Shown here one piece after another: positions 14,920 to 24,350 of a DNA stretch of 41,996 bases. The DNA is from Candidatus Contendibacter sp. (lineage in GTDB: Bacteria; Pseudomonadota; Gammaproteobacteria; Competibacterales; Competibacteraceae): NCBI GenBank assembly GCA_029624765.1, contig JARSSO010000061.1:1-41996 (forward strand). Reading direction: 5' to 3'. The position numbers were made by a program, and so were the translations under genes. The first letter of the stretch is position 1. Every line of letters begins with the position of its first letter. The notes under the pieces are model-generated. The model saw only the letters and a program-made list of their open reading frames with translations. It was not told the DNA's origin and made no database searches.

Positions 14920-17900
14920 ATGTCGCTCCTAGGCAAGGCGTTGCTCATCGTCATCCATACGATCGCGGCGTCCGTCGCCATCTTTTATCTAGCCTTGCGG
15001 TTCATCCTGCTGGACGATTACCGAAAAGTCGAGAACGACGATGCCCGCGCCAACATCCTGCGGGCGGTCAACGCCTTCCATGACCAATCGCGAAGCATCC
15101 TTCCAACCACGCGGATCTACGCGGCATGGAACGAACGGTATCAATTCGCTCGGAAGTTCGGGCAAGCCGTTCCGGATTCTCCGATATTCACTCCTAACCT
15201 CCGGGCCACGCAACAGGTCAATTTGATCGGGATCCTCGACGCCAACCATCATCCGGCTTTTCTCGGGATGTACGAGACGCAAACGCTCGATCCCATCGCA
15301 ATTCCCCCCGACCTGCTGGTTTATTTGCAACCCGGCGGCCCGCTGTTGAAATACGCTCAAGACGGCGTGGAACAAACCGGCATTATCCTGCTGGGCGGTC
15401 GCCCTCTGTTCGTCGTCTTGCTGGGCGGCTTGCGCGTCGACGCCTCGGGCGATCCGCGCGGCGTGGTGATCCTGGGACGCTTCGTGGATCAGGAGATCAT
15501 CGCCAATCTGGCCCAGGCGATGCGGTTCCCGGTATTCGCCTACTGGCTGAACGATCCCAGGATGCCGGACGACGTCCGTCGGGCTCGCCTGAAGCTTGAA
15601 TCGTCACCGGTCACGCCATCCATTCACATCGAAAATCTCGATGAGAAAACCATCGCGGCCTATACCTATGTCAGAACCCTGGAAGGCCAACCGGCATTCC
15701 TGCTCAAGATCGCATTGCCGCGCCACATCCATGCTCAGGGATTGGCCAGCTTGCGCCATTTTCTGATCATGGCCGCGATAGCCGGGCTGGGTTTCACCGT
15801 TTTGACCACGTTATTGCTGCGCCGGCTGGTTCTGGCGCCGCTGACAACCTTGAGTCGACAAATCAGTTGGATTCGGGCCCATGGCAATCCATCGCAGCGC
15901 CTGCCCGTGCGGGGCGGGGACGAACTGGCAAGCCTGGGCATCGTCATCAACAAGATGCTCGAAGCGCTCGAAAAAGCATCCGACGAAAAGTACCGCGTTC
16001 TGGTCGAAAACATCAACGACGTTATTTTCGCCCTGGATACCGACAACCGCTTTTCCTACATCAGCCCGGTGATCGAACGCTTTATCGGCTACACCGACGT
16101 CGAGATGATTGGCCGGCCCCTCGCCAGGTTCGTCCATCCCGACGATGTTCCGGCTCTGATCTCCAACCTGGGGCGGGCCCTGGCCGGAATCCCCGAACCG
16201 CTGGAATTGCGCCTGGTGGCGAAAGACCGGGCGGTCTTGCACGCGCGAATCCACACCCGTCCGTTGTCGGAACGGGGTGGAACGGTCACGATCACCGGCG
16301 TCCTGATGGATATCACCGAGCGCAAGCGGGTGGAGGAAGCCCTCAAGCAGGGCGAGGCCACGCTCCGCGGCCTGTTCAGCGCCGCCCCGGTGGGCCTGGC
16401 CGTGGTTCAGGAGCGCGTCCTGCGCTCGGTCAACGAGCGGTTCTGCGAAATCGTCGGTTATTCCAGCGCCGAGCTGATCGGCCGGAACACCCGCTGGCTC
16501 TATGAATCCGACGAGGAGTATCAGCGCGTCGGGCACGCTCTTTACGACACGCTTTGGCAACAGAGCGCCAGTCATTTCGAAACGCGCCATCGCCGCTCCG
16601 ACGGTTCCCTGCGCGATGTTTCCCTGCATGCGGCGCCCCTGCAACCCCAGGACCAGGCCATGGGCGTGGTCCTGGCCACTCAGGACATCACCGATCAAAA
16701 ACAGGCGGAGGCGGCGTTGCGGGCGAGCAAGGAGCAGTTGCGAAACATCGCCAACAACATTCCGGGCGTCGTCTATCAGTTCTATGCCCATCCGGCGGGC
16801 GAGCTGGGGTTTCACTACATCAGCGAGCGCGCGAACGAGCTGTTCGGCATGGGTCATCAGGTGAAGGACGCCTTCGCCCGGTTCACCGCGCGCGTCGCCC
16901 CCCTGGACCGGGAATTGTTCCTCGCCTCGATCCGACAAGCCATCGCCACGGCGAGCCCCTGGGATTTCGAAGGGCGGTTCACCAGGCCGACCGGAGAAAC
17001 GATTTGGTTCAGGAGTCTTGCCAGTCCCAAGCGGTACGCGCACGAACTGATTTTCACCGGAGTTGTCCTCGACATCACCGACCGCAAACGGGCGGAAACG
17101 GAACTGCGGCAACATCGGGAACGCCTGGAGGAACTGGTGACCGAACGCACCGCCGAGCTACAGCGGGCCAACGCCGAGTTGCGCCAACAGTATCGGATCG
17201 CTGAAATGGTCACCGAGGCGCTCCAGCGGACCAACACCGAATTGCGTCAGGCCATGGACCAACTGGTGCAAGCCGAAAAGCTGGCGGCTCTGGGCCACCT
17301 GGTGGCGGGCGTCGCCCACGAACTCAACACCCCCCTGGGCAACGCCCGCGTCGTGGCCGGCAGCCTGGGCGAGCACCTGCGCGAATTCGCCGCCGCCATC
17401 GACGCCGGCGCCCTGCGCCGCTCCCAAGTGGACGCCTTCCTCGGCCGCAGCCGCGAGGCGGTGGACCTGCTGGAACGCAACACCGCCCGCGCCGCCGACC
17501 TGATCGGCCACTTCAAGCAGGTGGCGGTCGACCAGACCAGCGCCCGCCGCCGCCGCTTCGACCTGCGCCAGACCGTCGAGGAGCTGCTCGTTACCCTGCA
17601 ACCCCAGTTCAAGCACACCGCCCACCGCGTCGAGCTGGACATCGCCCCCGGCCTGGAGCTGGACAGCTACCCCGGTCCGCTGGAGCAGGTGCTCGCCAAT
17701 CTGGTCGGCAACTCCCTCGTCCACGGCTTCGCGGGGGTGGGGGCTGGCTGTATCCGGATCGAAGCCGCCCCACTGGACGTCGACCACATCCGGCTGCGTT
17801 ACGGCGACGACGGCGCCGGTATCCCGGACGCGATCCGGCGCCGCATCTTCGACCCCTTTTTCACCACCCGGCTAGGTGGCGGCGGGAGTGGCCTGGGGCT

Positions 17901-18030
17901 GTACATCGTCTACAACCTGGTGACCGGGGTGCTCGGCGGCACTATCCAGGTCGACAGCGCACCCGGTCGCGGCGCAATCTTCGACCTGGCCTTGCCCCGC
18001 GCCGCGCCCCATCAACCCGCCCCCCCCTAA
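14920..18030 (+). CDS. HK3: membrane sensor kinase, CHASE4-like-TM-HAMP-3xPAS-HisKA-HATPase
   Basis: This encodes 1036 residues. The ATG is preceded by GGAGGAG at good spacing. TM1 lies at about 8-30. The periplasmic region (about 31-275) resembles CHASE4 (early ARANILRAVNAFHDQ and WNERYQFARKFG, later GLRVDASGDPRGVVILGRFV), and it is unrelated to the Cache region of HK1/HK2. TM2 (about 277-303) and HAMP lead to three PAS units (about 357-470, 485-597, 605-728), a long coiled coil (EELVTERTAELQRANAEL) and HisKA with His800 in GVAHELNTPLGN, then HATPase with GDDGAGIP and GSGLGLYIVYN. The kinase core is nearly identical to HK2 at DNA level. No substrate-binding protein gene precedes it, so it probably binds its ligand directly. 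HK4 starts 14 bp after its stop. Confidence 0.9.
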   Translation: MSLLGKALLIVIHTIAASVAIFYLALRFILLDDYRKVENDDARANILRAVNAFHDQSRSILPTTRIYAAWNERYQFARKFGQAVPDSPIFTPNLRATQQVNLIGILDANHHPAFLGMYETQTLDPIAIPPDLLVYLQPGGPLLKYAQDGVEQTGIILLGGRPLFVVLLGGLRVDASGDPRGVVILGRFVDQEIIANLAQAMRFPVFAYWLNDPRMPDDVRRARLKLESSPVTPSIHIENLDEKTIAAYTYVRTLEGQPAFLLKIALPRHIHAQGLASLRHFLIMAAIAGLGFTVLTTLLLRRLVLAPLTTLSRQISWIRAHGNPSQRLPVRGGDELASLGIVINKMLEALEKASDEKYRVLVENINDVIFALDTDNRFSYISPVIERFIGYTDVEMIGRPLARFVHPDDVPALISNLGRALAGIPEPLELRLVAKDRAVLHARIHTRPLSERGGTVTITGVLMDITERKRVEEALKQGEATLRGLFSAAPVGLAVVQERVLRSVNERFCEIVGYSSAELIGRNTRWLYESDEEYQRVGHALYDTLWQQSASHFETRHRRSDGSLRDVSLHAAPLQPQDQAMGVVLATQDITDQKQAEAALRASKEQLRNIANNIPGVVYQFYAHPAGELGFHYISERANELFGMGHQVKDAFARFTARVAPLDRELFLASIRQAIATASPWDFEGRFTRPTGETIWFRSLASPKRYAHELIFTGVVLDITDRKRAETELRQHRERLEELVTERTAELQRANAELRQQYRIAEMVTEALQRTNTELRQAMDQLVQAEKLAALGHLVAGVAHELNTPLGNARVVAGSLGEHLREFAAAIDAGALRRSQVDAFLGRSREAVDLLERNTARAADLIGHFKQVAVDQTSARRRRFDLRQTVEELLVTLQPQFKHTAHRVELDIAPGLELDSYPGPLEQVLANLVGNSLVHGFAGVGAGCIRIEAAPLDVDHIRLRYGDDGAGIPDAIRRRIFDPFFTTRLGGGGSGLGLYIVYNLVTGVLGGTIQVDSAPGRGAIFDLALPRAAPHQPAPP
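17298..17690 (+). repeat. Kinase-core tract shared with 13988-14380
   Basis: This is the HK3 copy of the homogenised kinase core, offset 3310 bp from HK2. Its last 208 bp (17483-17690) are common to all four HisKA kinases of the island. Confidence 0.88.
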
Positions 18031-18044
18031 ACGAGACGCCGCCC

Positions 18045-20759
18045 TTGAACCCATTGACCACCGCCCGGACGTCGGGCGTTCCGCTGCTCTGGATCGGTTC
18101 GGACGGCCGCTTGGCCGACGCCAGCGACCCGGCTTGCCGCGCGCTCGGCTACGCCCGGGAGGAATTGCTGACCCTGGCGGCGTGGGACATCGATCCAGAC
18201 CTCGTTCCCGACCGCTGGCCCGACCACTGGCGAACATTGCGCCGGGCCAGGGCCCTTTGCTTCCAGACCACTCACCGCCACCGGGACGGCTCGCTGGCGC
18301 CGGTCGAAATCTCGGTTCACCACGTCGAACTCGCCGACAACGAATACGCCTGCGCCGTGGTTCAACCGCTTGCCTCCCGGCAGCCAACGGAAACCGCCCC
18401 GCGCGAGAGCGAGGAACGTCTCGCCCTGGCGCTGGCGATTGCTGGCCATCGCACTATCACCGACCTCAAGGCCGCCGAAACCAAGTTGCGCCATCACCTC
18501 GACCTGGAACAGGCGGTGGCCGAAATTTCGGCGCTGATGATCAAATGCGACTGGGAGGATTTCAACGCGTGCGTCAACTGGACGCTGGAACGCATCGGCC
18601 GCTTGACCCAGGCCGATCGCAGCTATCTTTTGACGCTCGGACCCGATGGCCTGACCCTGGGCAACACCCACGAGTGGTGCGCGCCGGGCGTCCACTCCCA
18701 AATTCAGGACTTGCAAAACCGGCCCATCGCCGACTACCGGCCTTTTCACGACTTTCCGCGGCGCGACGAAGTCATCTTCGCGCAAACCGCCCGGCTGCCG
18801 GACGAGTCCCCTCTCAAGGCGATCCTGCTGAAAGGCGGCGTCCGCGCGATGATTTGCGTCCCCATCCATTGGGGCGGAAACCTGCGCGGCTTCGTCGGCT
18901 TCGACGCCGTGACCACCGAGCGAACCTGGCTGGAAGAAGAAATCCGGCTATTGCGGATGGTGGCGGAGATCGTCGTTCACACTCTGCGACACCTTGAATC
19001 CCATCGAATCTTGCGCGACAACGCACGCTTTCTGGAACATCTGGACCGAATTTCGCGCATCCTCACCCATCGCGAGCATGGGGCCGACATCCTGGCCGAA
19101 CTGGCGACCGCGATCCTGGAGATCTTCCAAACCGACCGCGTCTTCCTGCTCCATCCCTGCGACCCCGCCGCCACCCATTGCCGTATCGCGACGGAAGCGG
19201 CGCGGCCCGAGTATGCCGGCGCCTTCGCCGTCGGCGACATCGCCATCGACGATACCCTCAAGGCTGTCCTCCAGCGGGCGCTGCGCCACGCGGAGCCGGT
19301 CATCTCCAGGCTTGCCGGCGCGTCCCCACTCCTGGGCATCGCGCGCCACGGCGTTCAAACCCAAATGGTCATCGCGCTTCATCTTCAGAGGGACCGGCCG
19401 TGGCTGCTGGGCCTGCACCAGTGCGCCTATCTCCGGTACTGGACCGGCGCCGAGCAGCGGTTGTTCCAGGCCATCGCCGAGCGAGTGAGCGATGCTCTCT
19501 CAGGCCGCCTGCTGCTCCAGCAACTTCAGGAAAGCGAGGAACGGTATCGGGCGATTTTCGAGAACGCGCACGATGCCATCATCGTGCACGACGACCGAGG
19601 CGCCCTTCGGGCCGTCAACGGAACCATGCTCGCCCTATACGGCTTGACCAGGGAAGAAGCCTTGAAGGCCACGGTTCTCCATCTGTCCGGGCCGGGCAAC
19701 CCCCTGGAGCGGCTTGAGGAGTTTTGGGCGCGGGCCCTGTGGGGCGAGATGCCGTGTTTCGAATGGAATGCGCGCAAGCCCCGGGACGGAACCTGTTTTC
19801 CCGTCGAAGTCATGCTTAGAGCCATTCAATTCGGCGACAAGAACTGCATTCTGGCCAACGTTCGGGACATCACCGCGCGCAAGCGGGCGGAAGCGGAGCT
19901 GGAACGGCACCGGGACCACCTGGAGGAACTGGTGGCCGAACGCACCGCCGAGTTGCGCCAGGCCATGACCCAACTGCTTCAAGCCGAAAAACTCGCCGCC
20001 CTCGGCAGCCTGGTGGCGGGCGTCGCTCACGAGCTCAATACCCCCCTGGGCAACGTCCGCACCGTGGCCGGCGCTCTGGGCGATGAATTGCGCCGGTTCG
20101 CCGCCGCCGTCGACGCCGGGGCCCTGCGCCGCTCCCAGGTCGCCGGCTTCCTCGGCCGTAGCCAGGAAGCGGTGGACCTGCTGGAACGCAACGCCGCCCG
20201 CGCCGCCGACCTGATCGGCCACTTCAAGCAGGTGGCGGTCGACCAGACCAGCGCCCGCCGCCGCCGCTTCGACCTGCGCCAGACCGTCGAGGAGCTGCTC
20301 GTTACCCTGCAACCCCAGTTCAAGCACACCGCCCACCGCGTCGAGCTGGACATCGCCCCCGGCCTGGAGCTGGACAGCTACCCCGGTCCGCTGGAGCAGG
20401 TGCTCGCCAACCTGATCGGCAATTCGCTCGTCCACGGCTTCGCCGGCCGGGACGCGGGCCTGATTCACATCCGTGCCGCGGGCAATCTCGGCCACATCCG
20501 GATCGCCCACGCGGACAATGGCGTGGGCATCCCCGAGGCGCTCCACTCGCGCATTTTCGAACCGTTCTTCACCACCCGGCTGGGCAGCGGCGGCAGTGGC
20601 CTGGGTTTGTACATTGCCTATAATCTGGTCACCGGGGTGCTTGGCGGGACCATCGAAGTCCACAGCGCTCCGGAAGCGGGGACCACCTTTACCCTGACCC
20701 TGCCTCGCGGCGCTCCCGACCGGCCCTCCCTGAGAAGGCGCGCGCGATCGGCCCATTGA
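18045..20759 (+). CDS. HK4: soluble sensor kinase, PAS-(PAS scar)-GAF-GAF-PAS-HisKA-HATPase
   Basis: This encodes 904 residues with no membrane segment, so it is expected to be cytoplasmic. The TTG at 18045 lies 14 bp after HK3's stop and lacks a clear ribosome-binding site. The start is therefore uncertain, though the first PAS (WIGSDGRLADASDPACRAL) begins soon after. Domains: PAS about 12-110; a short stretch about 121-150 that looks like the two ends of a PAS unit joined together; GAF about 150-320 (LTQADRSYLL, RAMICVPIHWGGNLRGFVGF); a second GAF about 330-490; PAS about 500-617; HisKA with His662; HATPase with ADNGVGIPEA and GSGLGLYIAYN. The last 60% of the kinase core is identical to HK5 over 599 bp. 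It is presumably a target of conversion among the paralogues. Confidence 0.87.
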   Translation: MNPLTTARTSGVPLLWIGSDGRLADASDPACRALGYAREELLTLAAWDIDPDLVPDRWPDHWRTLRRARALCFQTTHRHRDGSLAPVEISVHHVELADNEYACAVVQPLASRQPTETAPRESEERLALALAIAGHRTITDLKAAETKLRHHLDLEQAVAEISALMIKCDWEDFNACVNWTLERIGRLTQADRSYLLTLGPDGLTLGNTHEWCAPGVHSQIQDLQNRPIADYRPFHDFPRRDEVIFAQTARLPDESPLKAILLKGGVRAMICVPIHWGGNLRGFVGFDAVTTERTWLEEEIRLLRMVAEIVVHTLRHLESHRILRDNARFLEHLDRISRILTHREHGADILAELATAILEIFQTDRVFLLHPCDPAATHCRIATEAARPEYAGAFAVGDIAIDDTLKAVLQRALRHAEPVISRLAGASPLLGIARHGVQTQMVIALHLQRDRPWLLGLHQCAYLRYWTGAEQRLFQAIAERVSDALSGRLLLQQLQESEERYRAIFENAHDAIIVHDDRGALRAVNGTMLALYGLTREEALKATVLHLSGPGNPLERLEEFWARALWGEMPCFEWNARKPRDGTCFPVEVMLRAIQFGDKNCILANVRDITARKRAEAELERHRDHLEELVAERTAELRQAMTQLLQAEKLAALGSLVAGVAHELNTPLGNVRTVAGALGDELRRFAAAVDAGALRRSQVAGFLGRSQEAVDLLERNAARAADLIGHFKQVAVDQTSARRRRFDLRQTVEELLVTLQPQFKHTAHRVELDIAPGLELDSYPGPLEQVLANLIGNSLVHGFAGRDAGLIHIRAAGNLGHIRIAHADNGVGIPEALHSRIFEPFFTTRLGSGGSGLGLYIAYNLVTGVLGGTIEVHSAPEAGTTFTLTLPRGAPDRPSLRRRARSAH
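18403..18486 (+). other. Vestigial PAS unit (internal deletion scar) inside HK4
   Basis: The translation reads ESEERLALALAIAG directly followed by HRTITDLKAAETKLR. In this protein group, ESEERLALAL begins a PAS unit and ITDLKAAE closes one, normally about 100 residues later. The two ends are fused in frame here, which is best explained by deletion of the PAS core. Confidence 0.65.
19866..20464 (+). repeat. 599-bp tract identical to 25188-25786 (kinase core of HK4/HK5)
   Basis: No base difference was seen over 599 bp, from the end of the last PAS unit through the dimerisation/phospho-His domain into the ATPase domain. It begins at GACATCACCGCGCGC and ends at GGGCCTGAT, and the flanks differ. 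The offset is 5322 bp. Confidence 0.9.
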
Positions 20760-20787
20760 GCTAGCTGACGAGCGCCGCGAACCGACT

Positions 20788-21161
20788 CCAGGCCATCGCG
20801 CAAGACCAAACCGTCATTGCCAGTTCGTCGAGCAAATGAAGTCGCCACTCTTCCCCGGGATATCGATGTGATCCGCATTCGTGACTCGCGTCGGCGCCTT
20901 CGACACCGGCCATGCGCGGCCCGACCTCGCCGACGACCAGGTTCATATCCCGCAAGCCATACAGGATCATTCCCTTCGACTGAATTCTTTACCATTAAAC
21001 CAGGCAGTGCTAACAGTAGCCTGAATTTGTATATTGTCTATAATCTGGTCACCGGAGTGCTCGGTGAGACCATTCAGGCGCACGGCGTCCCCAGGCGCGA
21101 GATACATCCCCTGACCCCGCCCCGGCGCCCCGACCGGCCAGCCTTGGAACCGCCCGCATGA
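20788..21161 (+). pseudogene. Degenerate 3' remnant of a sixth histidine kinase
   Basis: The sequence aligns with the last part of HK5 (about 25705-26063) but contains frameshifts and stops. Recognisable pieces are a decayed N-box region near 20788-20835, ADDQVHIPQAIQDH (matching ADDGLGIPEKIQNH) near 20925-20965, and LYIVYNLVTGVLGETIQAHG near 21025-21085, ending in RPDRPALEPPA. Its stop TGA (21159-21161) overlaps the ATG of RR1, as expected from an ancestral HK-RR pair like HK5-RR2. The left boundary is uncertain. There is no start, phospho-His region or sensor part, so it is not functional. This element fills the 398-bp gap after HK4. Confidence 0.78.
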
Positions 21162-24100
21162 TCAACGAACTGCTCGATTGGAACGACGCCGAGCCGGTCG
21201 AGGTACATCAACCGGATGATGCTCCACCGTGGAAGCTGCTCGTCGTCGACGACGACCCCGAGGTGCACAGCGTCACCCGCTTCGTCCTGCACGACCTGCG
21301 CATCTTCGACCGCCCCCTGCGCCTGCTCCACGCCCACAGCGCCCAGGAGGCCCGCGAGCGGTTGCGCCAGCACCCCGACATCGCCGTCGCCCTCGTGGAC
21401 GTGGTCATGGAAACCGACCAGGCCGGCCTCGATCTGGTCGAGTACATCCGCAACCAGCTCGGCCTGGCCGAATGCCGCCTCATCCTGCGCACCGGCCAGC
21501 CCGGCTACGCCCCGGAACTGACCGTCATCCACCAATACGACATCAACGACTACCGCACCAAGGCCGAACTGACCCATACCCGGCTGATCACCACGGTCAG
21601 CGCCGCCCTGCGCGCCTACGAGCAACTGCGCGCCCTGGCCGAGAACCGGCGCGGTCTGGAGCTGATCATCCACGCCACCGCGCAATTGATGGAGCAGCAC
21701 GCCATCGCCAGTCTGGCCGAAGGCATCCTCACCCAACTGGCCGCCTTGCTTGGGCAACCAGTGGACGGTGTCGTCTGCGTCCAGGACAATTCATCGTTCG
21801 GCGGGGCCGCCAAGCGGTGTCATGTGGTCGGCGCCGCCGGCCGTTACGCCCTCTATGTCGCCCAGCCGCTGGAAGCATTGCCGGATCGACGGATCGTGGA
21901 CGCCATCCTGGGCAGCGTGGCGCTCCGCCAGCACGTCTTCGGCGCCGACCATGCCGTGCTATGCCTGAACGTCGCCCCCTGTCAGGAAGCGGCCATCTTT
22001 GTCGATTCCGGTCAGGCGCTCGCCGCGCTGGACCGCCCCCTGCTCGAAGTGTTCGTCAATCATGCCGCCGCCTGTCTTCGCAACGCCAGCCTGGTCGAAA
22101 GTCTGCTGCGCGCCCAACGGGAAATCGAGAGACAGCGCGCGTTCCTCAGGACGGTCATCGACGCCGATCCCCATTTCATCTACGTCAAGAACCGGCGCGG
22201 CCAAATCCTGCTGGCCAACCAGGGGCTGGCCGAAAACTTCGGCCTTACCCCCGAGCAAATGGTGGGACGCACGCTTTCCGACCTGATCGCCGATCCCGAA
22301 TGGGCCCGGGCGCTGCTCGACGACGACATGGTCATTTTCACCCAGGCGCTGGACAGAATCGAACGGGAGGTCAAATTCGTCGATGCCACCGGACACACTC
22401 GCTGGACCTATACCGTCAAGGCGCCCATCAAGAACGAGGCTGGCGAGATTGAACAGGTGATCGGGGTCAATACCGACATCACCGAGCGCAAACGGGCCGA
22501 GGAGGCGCTGTTCGAGGAAAAGGAGCGGGCGCAAACCACCCTGCATTCCATCGGGGACGCGGTGATCACCACCGATGCGCGCGGTGTCGTGGATTACCTG
22601 AATCCGGTGGCCGAGACGCTCACCGGCTGGACCACCGCCGAGGCTCGAGGCAGGCCCCTGCGCGAGGTGTTCCGAACCGTCAACGAGCAAACCCGCCAGC
22701 CCGCTCCAGATCCGGTGGCGCGCTGTCTTCGAGAAGGAAAAACCGTCGGCCTGGCCGATCATTCCGTGTTGATCCGCCGCGACGGGGCTGAATACGACAT
22801 CGACGATTCGGCGGCGCCAATTCGCGGGTGGGACGGCCAGATGCTGGGGGCCGTGCTGGTGTTTCACGACGTCACCGAAACCCGCCGGCTGACGCGGCAG
22901 TTGGCCCACGACGCCACCCACGACGCCCTGACCGGCCTGATCAACCGGCCCGAATTCGAGCGGCGATTGGAGCGGGCGCTGGCCAGCGCCCGGCAGTATG
23001 GCGCCCGCCATGCGTTGTGCTATCTGGACCTGGATCAGTTCAAGGTCGTCAACGACACCGCCGGGCACGCCGCCGGCGATGAACTGCTCAAGCAAATCAA
23101 CATCATCCTGTCGGGCATGTTTCGCGAGCGCGATACCCTGGCGCGCCTCGGCGGCGACGAGTTCGGTTTGCTGCTGGACAATTGCCCGCTGGATCGGGCG
23201 CAGGTCATCGCCCAGACCGTGGTCAGCAACATCCGCGACTACCGATTTCACTGGGAGGGCCGCAGCTACCAGATCGGAGTCAGCATCGGGTTGACGCCCA
23301 TCACGGCGGAGACCCGCGACACCGTCCAACTGCTCACCCAAGCCGATGTCGCCTGTTACGTGGCCAAGGAGCTGGGCCGCAACCGCGTCCATCTTTATCA
23401 GCAGGAGGACAGCGAAACGGCGCTGCGCCACAGCGAGATCCTGGGCGCGGCGGGATTGCGGGACGCCCTGGAGCAGGGGCGGTTTCGGCTCTATTATCAA
23501 CCGATCGTGCCTCTCGACGCCCCCGACCCGCGACCGGTCCGCTACGAGGCGCTGCTTCGGGTCGCCTACCGGGGCGATCCGAGCCAAGTCAGCGAGTTGG
23601 TGTTGCCGGCGGCCTTCATTCCAGCGGCCGAACGCTACGGGCTGATGGGCGCCATCGACCGTTGGGTGATCCAGATGGCGTTTCGCGACTATGCCCGCGG
23701 CATCGGCCAAACCAGCGCCCGGATCGCCATCAACCTGTCCGGCAACTCCCTCAGCGACGAGTCCCTGCTCGGCTTCATCGAAGCCCAGTTCGCCGAATAT
23801 GCATTTTCGCCGGAACGGGTCTGTTTCGAAATCACCGAAACCGCCGCCATTCAAAACCCGCGGCACGCGGTCGAATTGGTAACGGCGCTCAAACAGCGCG
23901 GCAGTCAATTGGCTCTGGACGATTTCGGCAGCGGTCTGTCCTCGTTTCACTATCTCAAAACCCTGCCGGTGGACTATCTCAAGATCGACGGCAGCTTCGT
24001 CAAGGACATGATGACAAACGCCAGCGACCATGCCCTGGTGGCGGCGATCAACCAGATGAGCCACACCCTGGGAATCCAGACCATCGCCGAGTACGCTCAC

Positions 24101-24202
24101 AATCGGGCGATTGTCGAACGCCTGCGCGAACTGGGGGTGGATTATGCCCAAGGCTACTTTTTCGGCCAGCCCATGCCATGGGGTGAGGCCTCTTGCGAAT
24201 AA
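21158..24202 (+). CDS. RR1: response regulator with REC-DUF3369-PAS-PAS-GGDEF-EAL, cyclic-di-GMP turnover
   Basis: This encodes 1014 residues. REC lies at about 22-150 (LLVVDDDPEVHS; phospho-acceptor Asp in VALVDVVMETD; Lys in DYRTKAEL), DUF3369 at about 150-320, and PAS at about 328-450 and 455-575. GGDEF lies at about 580-745, with intact GGDEF at 665-669 and a preceding RERD that fits the inhibitory I-site. EAL lies at about 755-1005 with EAL at 797-799, EITET, LDDFGSG, LKIDGSF and AEY/QGY positions retained. Both diguanylate cyclase and phosphodiesterase activities are therefore possible, and the protein is expected to be cytoplasmic. It starts inside the stop of the kinase remnant (ATGA overlap). 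REC and DUF3369 are identical at DNA level to RR2 over 521 bp. It is a likely target of one or more of the neighbouring kinases. Confidence 0.92.
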   Translation: MINELLDWNDAEPVEVHQPDDAPPWKLLVVDDDPEVHSVTRFVLHDLRIFDRPLRLLHAHSAQEARERLRQHPDIAVALVDVVMETDQAGLDLVEYIRNQLGLAECRLILRTGQPGYAPELTVIHQYDINDYRTKAELTHTRLITTVSAALRAYEQLRALAENRRGLELIIHATAQLMEQHAIASLAEGILTQLAALLGQPVDGVVCVQDNSSFGGAAKRCHVVGAAGRYALYVAQPLEALPDRRIVDAILGSVALRQHVFGADHAVLCLNVAPCQEAAIFVDSGQALAALDRPLLEVFVNHAAACLRNASLVESLLRAQREIERQRAFLRTVIDADPHFIYVKNRRGQILLANQGLAENFGLTPEQMVGRTLSDLIADPEWARALLDDDMVIFTQALDRIEREVKFVDATGHTRWTYTVKAPIKNEAGEIEQVIGVNTDITERKRAEEALFEEKERAQTTLHSIGDAVITTDARGVVDYLNPVAETLTGWTTAEARGRPLREVFRTVNEQTRQPAPDPVARCLREGKTVGLADHSVLIRRDGAEYDIDDSAAPIRGWDGQMLGAVLVFHDVTETRRLTRQLAHDATHDALTGLINRPEFERRLERALASARQYGARHALCYLDLDQFKVVNDTAGHAAGDELLKQINIILSGMFRERDTLARLGGDEFGLLLDNCPLDRAQVIAQTVVSNIRDYRFHWEGRSYQIGVSIGLTPITAETRDTVQLLTQADVACYVAKELGRNRVHLYQQEDSETALRHSEILGAAGLRDALEQGRFRLYYQPIVPLDAPDPRPVRYEALLRVAYRGDPSQVSELVLPAAFIPAAERYGLMGAIDRWVIQMAFRDYARGIGQTSARIAINLSGNSLSDESLLGFIEAQFAEYAFSPERVCFEITETAAIQNPRHAVELVTALKQRGSQLALDDFGSGLSSFHYLKTLPVDYLKIDGSFVKDMMTNASDHALVAAINQMSHTLGIQTIAEYAHNRAIVERLRELGVDYAQGYFFGQPMPWGEASCE
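21230..21750 (+). repeat. 521-bp tract identical to 26142-26662 (REC-DUF3369 of RR1/RR2)
   Basis: No base difference was seen from the first strand of the receiver to the middle of DUF3369. Both sides diverge, even though the first 13 residues of the proteins are also similar (MINELLDWNDAEP against MIDELLDWNDAEP). The offset is 4912 bp. Confidence 0.9.
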
Positions 24203-24350
24203 GGCGATTTCCAGCCGGGAAACCAACCGGACCGACGGCTTCCCTACCCCGGCGCCCGCGTCGAGAACGATGCTCGGCATTGGATAGTCCGCCACACTGC
24301 CTGCCGTGCCCGCTCGACGGCGCGATCGCGCGGGCAGAGAATTTCATCTG

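Noticed and set aside
20760..20970. Minus-strand 69-codon open frame (MILYGLRDMNLVV...)
   Set aside because: It is antisense to the kinase remnant and resembles the antisense frame of HK5 at the same place, so it is inherited shadow sequence and not a gene.
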